This document shows positions 1-8,288 of a stretch of 64,000 bases of DNA, one piece after another (positions within the stretch are counted from its first letter, which is position 1; each line of letters starts with the position of its first letter). Position numbers and translations under genes: made by a program. Origin of the DNA: Tautonia plasticadhaerens (GTDB taxonomy: Bacteria > Planctomycetota > Planctomycetia > Isosphaerales > Isosphaeraceae); assembly GCF_007752535.1 (NCBI RefSeq), contig NZ_CP036426.1:7068001-7132000 (forward strand), read 5' to 3'. The notes below the pieces were generated by a model that saw nothing but the letters and a program-made list of their open reading frames with translations, did not search any database and was not told the origin of the DNA.

Positions 1-1279
1 GGGCCAGCTTCAAGGCCCGCTCGATGAGCCGACGTTCGAGGCGTTCCAGGGTGGCGTCGAGCGGCAGGTGCTCCTCGGGGGTGGGCGGGGGGAGGTAGGC
101 GGCCCCCAGGTGGCCCCGGATCGAGGCCGGCAGGTCGTCGGGGCCGATCAGGTCGTCGGAGGAGCGGTCGTGGGAGGCGTCGACCACCCGGGACAGCTCC
201 CGGAGGTTCCCCGGCCAGTCGTACCGGACCAGGACCTCGACCGCCTCGGGGCGGAAGCCGACCCTCCGGGGCACGTCGCGCTGGTTGGACCGCTCCAAAA
301 AGTGTTGAGCCAGCAACGGCAGCTCGTCCAGGCGTTCCCGGAGCGGGGAGAGCCGGATGACCATCGTCGTCAGGGCGAAGTAGAGGTCCGCCCTCAGGCG
401 GTCGTCCCGGACCGCCGCCTCCGGGTCCCCCGAGGTGGTCGACAACAGCCGGACGCCCCGGGAGTCCGGGTCGGCGATCGCGACGGCGAGCCGGGCCTGG
501 ACGTCCCGGGGCAGGGCGAGGATCTCCCCGAGCAGCACCGTCGAGCCCTCGGGCGGGGCGAGGCGGGGGGCGTCCCCGCCGTCGGGCCGGGCGGACGGGG
601 GGCCGAATAGCTCCCGGTCGACCAGCTCGGCGGGCAGGGCCGCGCAATCGATCACCAGCAGGGACGAGTCGGGCCGCCCCGACCGCTTCCGGATCGCCCG
701 GGCCACCTGGCGCTTGCCCGAGCCGGGAGGGCCGAGGATCAGGGTCGGCGCGGGGCAGGCCGAGGCGGCCTCGACCTGGTCCAGCAGCCGGCGGTGGGCC
801 GGACCCCGGCCGATCAGCGCCTCCAGGCCCAGGCGGTCGGCCAGCTGCTCCCGGACCCTCCAGAGCTCGGCCCGGAGCCGCATCGAGGGGGAATCCGGGG
901 CGATCGGCGCCTGGTCGGCCGGACGGGCGACGCCCAGCAGGAACAGGGGACGGCCCTCGCGGTCGCGGTGGGGCCAGAACTCCAGGCGTCGCCAGGCCCG
1001 CTGGCCGTCGGGTCGCCGGATGAGGACGGTCGTCGACGCGGGGGCGCCGGCGACCGCCTCGGGGGGGGGCCGGAAGGCGTCGAGGAGGTCCGGGGGGACG
1101 CCGGGGGCGGCGTCGGCCTCGCGCCGGACGAACTCGGCGGCCGGGACTCCGGTGAGGTCCTCCCAGGCCGGGTTGACGTAGAGGACCCCGCCGGCCGGCC
1201 CGAGCAGGAAGACCGGCTCGGAGGACAGGTGGAGCAGGGTCTCGGGGCGTCTCGGGCCCGAGGGGCGGGCGGGGGCCAT
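1..1279 (-). CDS. PAS-AAA+ regulator related to sigma-54 activators, GAFTGA loop absent (3' end cut by window)
   Basis: Reading the minus strand from the ATG at 1279 gives an open frame of 426 codons that runs off the window. Residues about 12-120 look like a PAS sensor domain (motif around VLYVNPAWEDLTG). Residues about 152-390 look like the AAA+ domain of NtrC-type enhancer-binding proteins: Walker A GPPGSGK at 183-189, LSPLRER near 310-316, WPGNLREL at 355-362. The tail (LERRLIERALKLA) resembles the start of a Fis-type helix-turn-helix. Two features are degenerate. The sigma-54-contacting GAFTGA loop expected after RELFG is replaced by a short Pro/Gly-rich stretch, and Walker B reads LLGEI rather than LFLDEI. 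So it may regulate without driving sigma-54 open complexes, but that is inference. It lies 190 bp downstream of the repressor gene on the same strand and could be cotranscribed with it. Confidence 0.82.
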   Translation of the reverse strand, partial: MAPARPSGPRRPETLLHLSSEPVFLLGPAGGVLYVNPAWEDLTGVPAAEFVRREADAAPGVPPDLLDAFRPPPEAVAGAPASTTVLIRRPDGQRAWRRLEFWPHRDREGRPLFLLGVARPADQAPIAPDSPSMRLRAELWRVREQLADRLGLEALIGRGPAHRRLLDQVEAASACPAPTLILGPPGSGKRQVARAIRKRSGRPDSSLLVIDCAALPAELVDRELFGPPSARPDGGDAPRLAPPEGSTVLLGEILALPRDVQARLAVAIADPDSRGVRLLSTTSGDPEAAVRDDRLRADLYFALTTMVIRLSPLRERLDELPLLAQHFLERSNQRDVPRRVGFRPEAVEVLVRYDWPGNLRELSRVVDASHDRSSDDLIGPDDLPASIRGHLGAAYLPPPTPEEHLPLDATLERLERRLIERALKLA

Positions 1280-1469
1280 GGCGGACCGGCGGCGTCGAGG
1301 TGCGGGGCCCGATCGACCCGAGCCGACCTCGGCGGGCGTCGCCGCCCGAGGGCCGGGCCGGCGGGGTCGAGGGCCGGCGATCAGGATCGGGCGCGGGGCC
1401 CTCCGATGCAAGCGGCCACCCCCCGGACCGGGCGATCTGCCCGACGGGCCCGGGGGCGGGGGGGCCGGC

Positions 1470-2255
1470 TCATGCGAATCGGCTCCAGGACCAGACCACC
1501 TGGCCGAGGATCGGCCCGGACCCCTTGCCGAGGGCCGAGGGCTCCAGGGCCACCGTGGGCGATCCCGGCCCGGGGCGATTGGGCCGGAGGATCAGGTGTC
1601 GGCCGCTCAGTTCCAGCCAGCGGATCACCGCGCGGTCCTCGACCCGGGCCGCGACGATCCGGCCCTCCAGGCCGCCCGGCTCCCGGATCGAGCGGTCGAT
1701 CGCCACGACGGATCCGACCGGCAGGATCGGGTGCATGGCGTCGTCCTCCACCCGGATGGCGACGGTGGCCGAGGGGCGGGGCAGCCACCCGTGATAGACG
1801 AAGATCGAGTCGATCGCCCGGATCGGGTTCGCCTCGGCGGCCAGGTCGTTCGGGTCGACCACGCCGATGGTGAGGAACTCCCCGGAGCCGGGCTGGCCGT
1901 CCATCGGCGGGGAGGGGGGCCGCTGCTCCAGCTTCTCCAGGCCGCGCCGGATCAGCTCCTGGGGGGTGAGGGTGGAGAGGACCTGGTCCTCCACGCCCCG
2001 GCGATAGCGGGGCCCCTCCCCCGAGAGGAGCCAGACCGGGTTGACGCCGGTCTGGTCAATAAAGGCGAGCAGCACCTCGGCCGGCACGGTGACGCCGGTC
2101 TCGTAGTTGTACCAGGTGCGGGCCGGGAGGTTGAGGCGTCGGGCCAGCTCGGGGCCGCCGTGTTCGCCGAACAACTCCTGGCGGATCTCCCGCAATCGGT
2201 GGGAGATAAGCGATTTGAGCTTGAGCCGACTATGCGAAGTTTTCTTTCGTGCCAC
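1470..2255 (-). CDS. XRE-family HTH regulator with S24/LexA-like domain lacking catalytic residues
   Basis: A 261-residue protein from a GTG start. Residues about 18-76 form a Cro/CI-type helix-turn-helix (ELARRLNLPARTWYNYETG). Residues about 160-258 match the S24 fold of LexA/CI/UmuD repressors: AMHPILPVGSVVAID, then VIRWLE, LRPN and ILGQVVWSW. In S24 peptidases a Ser precedes the Met and a Lys sits in the VKRL-like strand. Here Ala173 and Arg212 occupy those places, so self-cleavage is not expected. The genuine LexA at 32684 keeps both residues. The domain may serve for dimerisation or ligand sensing. The gene is divergent from sufR across a 506-bp intergenic region; its Shine-Dalgarno sequence is weak. 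Confidence 0.85.
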   Translation of the reverse strand: MARKKTSHSRLKLKSLISHRLREIRQELFGEHGGPELARRLNLPARTWYNYETGVTVPAEVLLAFIDQTGVNPVWLLSGEGPRYRRGVEDQVLSTLTPQELIRRGLEKLEQRPPSPPMDGQPGSGEFLTIGVVDPNDLAAEANPIRAIDSIFVYHGWLPRPSATVAIRVEDDAMHPILPVGSVVAIDRSIREPGGLEGRIVAARVEDRAVIRWLELSGRHLILRPNRPGPGSPTVALEPSALGKGSGPILGQVVWSWSRFA

Positions 2256-2761
2256 GTGTTAACCCCGGAGGGGGGGCCTCCCGAAGCGTGCCGCTCGGGG
2301 CCGTCAGGGCGGCCAGAACGCGGCCCAAGAAAGGTAAAGGTGCGGGGACCGTGGACGCGTGTCAAGAGCCAAGCCGGGTGCCCCGGGGGCACCCCCGGGC
2401 TCGGGGAGGCCCGTCGACCGTCTTCGGCGACGGCTCGGACGATCTCGGGGGCCACGGTTCGCCCCCGTCGATTCCCCAATTTTTACCCGGGGTGGACCGT
2501 GCATCCATAGCACGGTCGCCCATTTTCTTCATGGATGTTGCCGCGACGCAATCCGGTTGTTCCCGGTTTAGCTGATAACACTCATCCACTCGTCCTGAAT
2601 AAACGACGACGACGACGCCCCGTGACGTACGCCCGGCGACCGCCCATTAATCGCACTATTCTTTGCGGAAAAGGCGAATAACCGTGGACGCCCCCCCCCA
2701 GCGTGACCTACAATGGGGCTCGATGTCGACGACCCCGGTGTCCCGGGCAGGAGGCTCGAAG
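2256..2761. other. Long divergent intergenic region, locally AT-rich
   Basis: This 506-bp gap separates the minus-strand repressor from sufR. About 2470-2690 is clearly richer in A/T than the surrounding DNA. It contains an 8-bp inverted repeat with a 7-nt loop (arms 2495-2502 and 2510-2517), an overlapping alternative 7-bp pairing (2502-2508 with 2531-2537), a short run of ACG repeats at about 2602-2616 and a -10-like TACAAT at 2709-2714. Short open frames across the gap look like chance. It probably holds the promoters and operators of both regulators. Confidence 0.5.
2684..2714 (+). promoter_or_regulatory. Candidate promoter of the suf operon
   Basis: GTGGAC at 2684-2689 and TACAAT at 2709-2714 are separated by 19 bp, followed by GGGG. 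The -10 is good, but the -35 is weak and the spacer one or two bases long. It lies 48 bp upstream of the chosen sufR start. Autorepression by SufR would be expected from the family, but no clear dyad operator is visible here. Confidence 0.35.
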
Positions 2762-3457
2762 ATGACGACGACCGGCCAGCCCGATCGCCGGGGGTTCGAC
2801 CCCGAGGGCACGGACCGTCCCCTGCTGGACCTGATCCGCCGCCGGGGGCCGCTGACGATCGCCGAGATGGCCTCGGAGCTGGGGGTGACGGCCACGGCCG
2901 TCCGCAACCGGCTCTCCCGGCTCTGCGGCGCCGGGCTGGTGGGGCGTCGGGCGGAGCACGGCGGACGGGGCCGGCCGAAGTACGTCTACGAGGCCAGCCC
3001 CGAGGCCCATCGCCGCCTCGGCCAGAACTATGCCGACCTGGCGGTCGTACTCTGGGGGGAGGTGATGCGGAACGTGGGGGACCGCAAGGTGCGACGGGTC
3101 CTCTTCGCCCGGATCACCGACCGCCTGGCCGACCTCTACCGGGCCGAGGTCCGGGGGCTGGGCTGGCAGGAGCGGCTGGAACAGCTCGGCACCCTGCTGC
3201 ACGGCCGGGGGATCGAGACCGAGGTCGCCCGGCGGGGGGACGCGATGCCCGTGCTGGAGCTGCATTCCTGCCCCTACTTCGAGCTGGCCGAGTCGGACCG
3301 GGACATCTGCTCCCTGGAGCGGAAGATGTTCGAGAAGGTCCTCGGCCGGTCGCTGAAGCTCAGCCAGTGCCGGCTCGACGGGCATCGTTCTTGCGACTTC
3401 GAGGCCAAGGCCGCCCGCCCACCCGCCGCCGACCCCACCCAGGCCCACGCCGGCTGA
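2762..3457 (+). CDS. sufR: SufR-type iron-sulfur-sensing transcriptional repressor of the suf operon
   Basis: A 231-residue protein from the ATG at 2762, chosen because AGGAGG lies 7 nt upstream; the frame is open further 5'. Residues about 18-78 form a DeoR/ArsR-like winged helix (LTIAEMASELGVTATAVRNRLSR). The C-terminal half carries Cys170, Cys183, Cys203 and Cys211. The spacing C-x12-C-x27-C (170, 183, 211) is the spacing I recall for Fe-S ligands of actinobacterial SufR proteins. Holo-SufR normally represses suf transcription and releases it when the cluster is lost. Its position as first gene of the suf operon supports this role. A Pro/Ala-rich tail follows the last Cys. Confidence 0.88.
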   Translation: MTTTGQPDRRGFDPEGTDRPLLDLIRRRGPLTIAEMASELGVTATAVRNRLSRLCGAGLVGRRAEHGGRGRPKYVYEASPEAHRRLGQNYADLAVVLWGEVMRNVGDRKVRRVLFARITDRLADLYRAEVRGLGWQERLEQLGTLLHGRGIETEVARRGDAMPVLELHSCPYFELAESDRDICSLERKMFEKVLGRSLKLSQCRLDGHRSCDFEAKAARPPAADPTQAHAG

Positions 3458-3605
3458 CCCGGCCCGGGGCCCCGGCATCCGACCGACCCGGCGGCCGACC
3501 GCCGCCCCCCGCCCCGCCGACACCCCCGAGAACTGGACCGAGCCGGCCGGGCGGGACGCCCGACGGCGACGCACCCGAGACGAGAGTCACCGAGGCCCCC
3601 GAACG

Positions 3606-4436
3606 ATGAGCAAAGTCCTCGAGATCAAGAACCTGCACGTGGCCATCGACGGCAAGGAGATCCTCAAGGGGGTCGACCTGACGATCCGGCAGGGCGAGGT
3701 CCATGCGCTGATGGGCCCCAACGGCTCGGGCAAGAGCACCTTGAGCTACGCCCTGATGGGCCACCCCAATTACGAGATCACCGGGGGCTCGGCCACCCTC
3801 GACGGCGTGGACCTGGCGGACCTGGAGGCCGACGAACGGGCCAAGGCCGGCCTCTTCCTGGCCTTCCAGTACCCGACCTCGATCCCCGGCGTGAGCGTGG
3901 CCAACTTCCTCCGCCACGCCGTCTCCAACGTCCGCAAGCCGGACCGCAAGGAGGGCGAGGAGCTGATCCCGATGCGCGAGTTCCGCAAGGAGCTGCGCGC
4001 CTCGATGGACGAGCTGGGCGTCGACCCCGACTTCGCCCGCCGGTACCTCAACGAGGGATTCTCCGGCGGCGAGAAGAAGCGGGCCGAGGTGCTCCAGCTG
4101 GCGATGCTCAAGCCCGCCTTCGCCATCCTCGACGAGACGGACAGCGGCCTGGACATCGACGCCGTGCGGATCGTCTCCGAGGGGGTGAATCGCGTGGCCG
4201 AGCGCCAGGGGACCGGCGTGCTGGTGATCACGCACTACCAGCGGATCCTGACCTACATCAAGCCCCAGTTCGTCCACATCCTCTTCGGCGGGCGGATCGT
4301 CGAGAACGGCGGCCCCGAGCTGGTCGACCTGCTCGAACGCGAGGGCTACGACTGGGTCCGGGCCAAATACCCCGAGGCCGCCCGGGACGAGGACGAGCTG
4401 GAGCAGCACTCCGGCGCCGCCGCCTCGGCCTTCTGA
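3606..4436 (+). CDS. sufC: Fe-S cluster assembly ATPase SufC
   Basis: A 276-residue cytoplasmic ABC ATPase of the SufBC2D scaffold complex. Visible motifs are Walker A GPNGSGKS (37-44), Q-loop AFQYP (86-90), the signature FSGGEKKR (152-159), Walker B AILDETDSGLD (173-183) and the switch His210. FSGGEKKR and DETDSGLD are typical of SufC rather than of transporter ATPases. It is about 25 residues longer than usual because of an acidic tail after AKYPEA. It follows sufR by 148 bp without an evident separate promoter and precedes sufB by 93 bp, so it is probably in the same transcript. Confidence 0.97.
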   Translation: MSKVLEIKNLHVAIDGKEILKGVDLTIRQGEVHALMGPNGSGKSTLSYALMGHPNYEITGGSATLDGVDLADLEADERAKAGLFLAFQYPTSIPGVSVANFLRHAVSNVRKPDRKEGEELIPMREFRKELRASMDELGVDPDFARRYLNEGFSGGEKKRAEVLQLAMLKPAFAILDETDSGLDIDAVRIVSEGVNRVAERQGTGVLVITHYQRILTYIKPQFVHILFGGRIVENGGPELVDLLEREGYDWVRAKYPEAARDEDELEQHSGAAASAF

Positions 4437-4529
4437 GGCCCCCGCCCGGCCCGCCCCGATCAGACACGCGCAGCCCGACGACCGAACACGCCCCCCCCCG
4501 ATGCCGCCCGACGGCGGAGGACCTCCACG

Positions 4530-5945
4530 ATGGCGACCGACCTCAATGCCCAGGTCAAGGGCATCAAGGACGAGTACAAGTACGGCTTCCGCGACTCGGA
4601 CGCCAATTACAATTTCAAGAGCCAGCGGGGCCTGACCACGGAGACGGTCCACCAGATCTCCGAGATGAAGGGCGAGCCCGACTGGATGCGCCGGATCCGC
4701 CTGGAGGCCCTGGAGGTCTTCCGGCAGAAGCCGACCCCCACCTGGGGCGGGGCGCTCTCCGAGCTGAACTTCGACGACATCTACTACTACATGAAGGCCG
4801 CCGACCGGCAGGGCAAGTCCTGGGACGACGTGCCGGCCGACATCAAGCGGACCTTCGACAAGCTCGGCATCCCCGAGGCCGAGAAGAAGTTCCTCGCCGG
4901 GGTCGGCGCGCAGTACGAGTCTGAGGTCGTCTACCACAGCCTCCGCGAGGACCTCCAGAAGCTCGGCGTCATCTTCACCGACACCGACTCGGCGGTCCGC
5001 GAGTACCCGGACCTCGTCCGGGAGTACTTCGGCACGATCATCCCGCACGACGACAACAAGTTCGCCGCGCTCAACACGGCGGTCTGGTCGGGCGGGTCGT
5101 TCGTCTACATCCCGGCCGGGGTGAAGGTCGACATCCCGCTGCAGGCCTACTTCCGGATCAACGCCGAGAGCATGGGCCAGTTCGAGCGGACCCTGATGAT
5201 CGTCGAGGAGGGGGCGCAGGTCCACTACGTCGAGGGCTGCACCGCCCCGATGTACACGACCGAGAGCCTGCATTCGGCCGTCGTGGAGATCCTCGTCAAG
5301 AAGGGGGCCCGTTGCCGGTACACGACCATCCAGAACTGGGCGAACAACATCTACAACCTCGTGACCAAGCGCGCCGTCGCCCACGAGGACGCCCTGATGG
5401 AGTGGGTCGACGGCAACCTCGGCAGCCGGCTGACCATGAAGTACCCGGCCGTCCACATGCGCGGCAAGGGGGCCCGCGGCGAGATCCTCTCGATCGCCTT
5501 CGCCGGCAAGGGCCAGCACCAGGACACCGGCGGCAAGGTGGTGCACGAGGCGCCCTATACCTCCAGCCGGATCATCTCCAAGTCGATCAGCAAGAATGGC
5601 GGGCGGTCCAGCTACCGGGGCCTGCTGAAGGTGATGGACGGGGCCAAGGGCTCGAAGTCCAACGTGGTCTGCGACGCGCTGATCCTCGACCCGATCAGCC
5701 GGTCGGACACGTACCCGTACATCGAGATCGACGAGGACGACGTCAAGATCGGCCACGAGGCCAGCGTCTCGAAGATCGGCGAGGAGCAGCTGTTCTACCT
5801 GATGAGCCGGGGGCTCTCGGAGGCCGAGGCCAGCACGCTGATCGTCTCCGGCTTCATCGAGCCGCTGGTCAAGGAGCTGCCGATGGAGTATGCCGTGGAG
5901 ATGAACAAGCTGATCCAGCTCCAGATGGAAGGCTCCGTGGGCTGA
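4530..5945 (+). CDS. sufB: Fe-S cluster assembly scaffold protein SufB
   Basis: A 471-residue protein of the usual SufB length. The N-terminal part carries the family stretch around [18 protein letters not shown], and the C-terminal beta-helix core carries [22 protein letters not shown] and [12 protein letters not shown]. The Cys in that last motif probably corresponds to the sulfur-accepting Cys of SufB proteins; this is inferred from its position in the motif. With SufC and SufD it forms the scaffold on which clusters are built. Its start has a GGAGGACC-type ribosome binding site. Confidence 0.97.
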   Translation: MATDLNAQVKGIKDEYKYGFRDSDANYNFKSQRGLTTETVHQISEMKGEPDWMRRIRLEALEVFRQKPTPTWGGALSELNFDDIYYYMKAADRQGKSWDDVPADIKRTFDKLGIPEAEKKFLAGVGAQYESEVVYHSLREDLQKLGVIFTDTDSAVREYPDLVREYFGTIIPHDDNKFAALNTAVWSGGSFVYIPAGVKVDIPLQAYFRINAESMGQFERTLMIVEEGAQVHYVEGCTAPMYTTESLHSAVVEILVKKGARCRYTTIQNWANNIYNLVTKRAVAHEDALMEWVDGNLGSRLTMKYPAVHMRGKGARGEILSIAFAGKGQHQDTGGKVVHEAPYTSSRIISKSISKNGGRSSYRGLLKVMDGAKGSKSNVVCDALILDPISRSDTYPYIEIDEDDVKIGHEASVSKIGEEQLFYLMSRGLSEAEASTLIVSGFIEPLVKELPMEYAVEMNKLIQLQMEGSVG

Positions 5946-6021
5946 TCCCTCACCCCGAGGCGGCGGGCCGCCCTCACCGGGTCGGCCCGCCGGAAGGGGA
6001 ACTCCCCGAGAGGTCGCCACG

Positions 6022-6828
6022 ATGCTCCGCAAGATCGCCTCGAAGGTCGCCCAGTCGGCCTCGTTCTTCTCGAAGACGAGGACGCCGATCCCGCTCGTGC
6101 TCGACAGCTTCAAGCTGAAACGACGGCCGTTCGTGGCGGTCGACCGGGACGGGGTGAAGCTCCGGCTCGACCCCGGACGGGGCGACAGCTTCACGTTCTT
6201 CGAGATCCTGATCCGGCGAGACTACCTCCGAGACGGCATCGCGCTGGGGCCCGGGGACACCGTGGTCGACATCGGCGCGAACCTCGGCGCGTTCTCCGTC
6301 ATCGCCGCCCGGGTCGTCGGGCCGACCGGGAGGGTGGTCGCCTTCGAGCCCAGCCCCGACGCCTTCGAGCGCCTCGCGGAGAACGTCGCCCTCAACGGGC
6401 TGGACAACGTCGAGGCCGTGCCCGAGGCCGTCGGCGGCGAGGCCGGCTCGGCGCAGTTGCTCGTCCACGGCAAGTCCGCCTACAACTCGCTCTTCGACGC
6501 GGTCGACGGCAGGAGTTCCGCCCACGAGCGGACGGTCTCGGTCACGGTCCGGACGCTGGAGCAGGCCCTCGACGCCAGGGGGATCGGCCGCGTCGACCTG
6601 CTGAAGCTCGATTGCGAGGGGGCCGAGTACGGCATCCTCGGGTCGCTTCCCCCCGGGCTGGCGCGCCGGATCAAGCAGGTCGCCATGGAAACCCACGAGA
6701 TCCCCGGCCACTCCGCCGGCGAGCTGACCGACCGGCTCCGGGCCCTCGGCTTCGACGTCCAACCGACCTACCCCCTGGTCGCCTTCAATCGCGAGTTCCG
6801 CCCGGCCGAGCGCGCGACCGTCCCCTGA
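6022..6828 (+). CDS. FkbM-family SAM-dependent methyltransferase inside the suf operon
   Basis: A 268-residue protein with a Rossmann methyltransferase core: motif I VVDIGANLGAFSV at 81-93, the acidic loop VAFEPSP at 106-112, and DLLKLDCEGAEYGIL around 200, all typical of the FkbM family. Members usually O-methylate small molecules or glycans, and the substrate here cannot be told. The N-terminus resembles a short amphipathic stretch, not a signal peptide. The gene sits between sufB (76 bp upstream) and sufD (17 bp downstream) on the same strand, so cotranscription is very likely. This is an unusual place for such an enzyme and may mean either a link to Fe-S assembly or a chance insertion. 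Confidence 0.85.
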   Translation: MLRKIASKVAQSASFFSKTRTPIPLVLDSFKLKRRPFVAVDRDGVKLRLDPGRGDSFTFFEILIRRDYLRDGIALGPGDTVVDIGANLGAFSVIAARVVGPTGRVVAFEPSPDAFERLAENVALNGLDNVEAVPEAVGGEAGSAQLLVHGKSAYNSLFDAVDGRSSAHERTVSVTVRTLEQALDARGIGRVDLLKLDCEGAEYGILGSLPPGLARRIKQVAMETHEIPGHSAGELTDRLRALGFDVQPTYPLVAFNREFRPAERATVP

Positions 6829-6845
6829 CCCCAAGACGATCCTCG

Positions 6846-8216
6846 ATGAGCAGCGCACCCATGACCCCCGCCCCCGGCGGCTTCACCGACGAGACCTTCG
6901 CCGCATTCCTCAAGGGCCGGGATGAGCCGAGCTGGCTGGCCGACCGCCGCCGGTCGGCCTTCGGGCGCTTCAAGGCCACCCCCCTGCCCACGCTCCGGGA
7001 CGAGGAGTGGCGGCGGACCGACCTCCGGGCACTGAAGCTCGACCAGTTCGCCCCCCCCGCCCCCGCCGAGCCCTCCGAGGCGGCCCGGGCCGCCCTGGAG
7101 CCCGCCTACCGGGGGCTCGACTCGCTCTACGGGACGGGGATCGCCCTGGTCGACGGCCACGCCGCGCGGTCCCCCGACCCGTCGAAGCTCGGGGGGGCGG
7201 TCTTCGTCGACCTGGCCTCGGCGGTCCAGGAGCACGGCGAGCTGCTCAAGGACCTGCTGATGACCGAGGCGTTCCGGGACGACGCCGACGCCTTCGCCGC
7301 CCTGCACGCCGCCTGCTGGACCGGCGGCGCCCTGCTCTACGTGCCGAAGGGCGTGAAGGTGGAGACGCCGCTGTTCCACCTCGTCGGCCTGTCGGCGGAG
7401 GGGGGCGCGGACCTGAGTCACACCCTCGTCGTGCTGGAGGAAGGGGCCGAGGCGACGCTCGTCCAGGAGACGATCGGCCTCGATCGCGGCAAGGCGCCCG
7501 GGCTGCACGTCGGCGGGGTCGAGCTGATCCTCCGGCGGGGATCCCGCCTGCGGTTCGTCAACATCCAGAACTGGGACACCTCCACCTGGCACCTCAGCCG
7601 GGAGCGGGCGGTGGTCGGCCCGGACGCGGCGTTGCAGTGGACCGTCGGCGGCCTGGGCTCGAGGCTGGCGAAGGTGAACCAGGAGGTGGCGCTGGTCGGC
7701 CGGGGGGCGAGGGCCCAGGTCAACGGCGTGATGTTCCCCACGGGGAGGCAGAACCTCACCTACATCACCCGGCAAGACCACGTCGCCCCGAACACCACCA
7801 GCGACCTGCTCTACAAGGGCGGCCTGAAGGACAGGTCCCGGCTGGTCTGGCGGGGCATGATCAAGGTCGAACCAGACGCCCAGCACACCGACGCCTACCA
7901 GAAGAATGACAACCTCGTGCTCGACGCCGACGCCCGGGCCGACTCCATCCCGGGGTTGGAGATCGAGGCCAACGAGGTCCGCTGCACCCACGGCGCCACC
8001 GCCGGTCCGGTCGACCCCGAGATGGTCTTCTACGCCCGGTCCCGGGGGGTCGACGAGGCCACGGCCACCCGGCTGATCGTCGAGGGCTTCTTCGCCAACG
8101 TCTACGACCGGATCAGCGTCGAGCCGGTGCGGGAGGCCCTCGCCCTGGCCGTCGCCCAGAAGCTGGAGCTGGGCAGCGCGCCGACACTCGCCTCGGCCGA
8201 GGCCGCCGGCGTCTGA
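6846..8216 (+). CDS. sufD: Fe-S cluster assembly protein SufD
   Basis: A 456-residue protein from the ATG at 6846; an open frame extends upstream inside the previous gene but is not likely to be used. The N-terminus has LRDEEWRRTDLRAL, typical of SufD, and the C-terminal half has the SufB/SufD beta-helix with YITRQDHVAPNTTSDLLYKG and CTHGATAGPVDPEMVFYARSRG. SufD is the partner of SufB in the SufBC2D scaffold. It follows the FkbM-type gene by 17 bp. Confidence 0.95.
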   Translation: MSSAPMTPAPGGFTDETFAAFLKGRDEPSWLADRRRSAFGRFKATPLPTLRDEEWRRTDLRALKLDQFAPPAPAEPSEAARAALEPAYRGLDSLYGTGIALVDGHAARSPDPSKLGGAVFVDLASAVQEHGELLKDLLMTEAFRDDADAFAALHAACWTGGALLYVPKGVKVETPLFHLVGLSAEGGADLSHTLVVLEEGAEATLVQETIGLDRGKAPGLHVGGVELILRRGSRLRFVNIQNWDTSTWHLSRERAVVGPDAALQWTVGGLGSRLAKVNQEVALVGRGARAQVNGVMFPTGRQNLTYITRQDHVAPNTTSDLLYKGGLKDRSRLVWRGMIKVEPDAQHTDAYQKNDNLVLDADARADSIPGLEIEANEVRCTHGATAGPVDPEMVFYARSRGVDEATATRLIVEGFFANVYDRISVEPVREALALAVAQKLELGSAPTLASAEAAGV

Positions 8217-8288
8217 GCCGGCGACCTTCCCCGCGCGCCCGACCTCATCACCACCCGAGTCTCGATCGAGTTCAAGGATCCGCCCGCC

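Noticed and set aside
68-1873. Several plus-strand open frames in the first 2 kb
   Set aside because: They are antisense to the PAS-AAA gene and the XRE/S24-like gene, whose motifs are clear on the minus strand.
2249-2589. Short open frames on both strands in the gap before sufR
   Set aside because: They lack ribosome binding sites, domains and regular codon pattern, and overlap one another in several frames.
3360-6194. A 944-codon minus-strand open frame opposite sufC and sufB
   Set aside because: It lies opposite well-recognised genes and has low-complexity sequence; high GC produces long antisense frames. The same applies to 6768-9200, 24027-26306, 26081-28933, 27876-31037, 36651-39959 and 44598-47849 on the minus strand.
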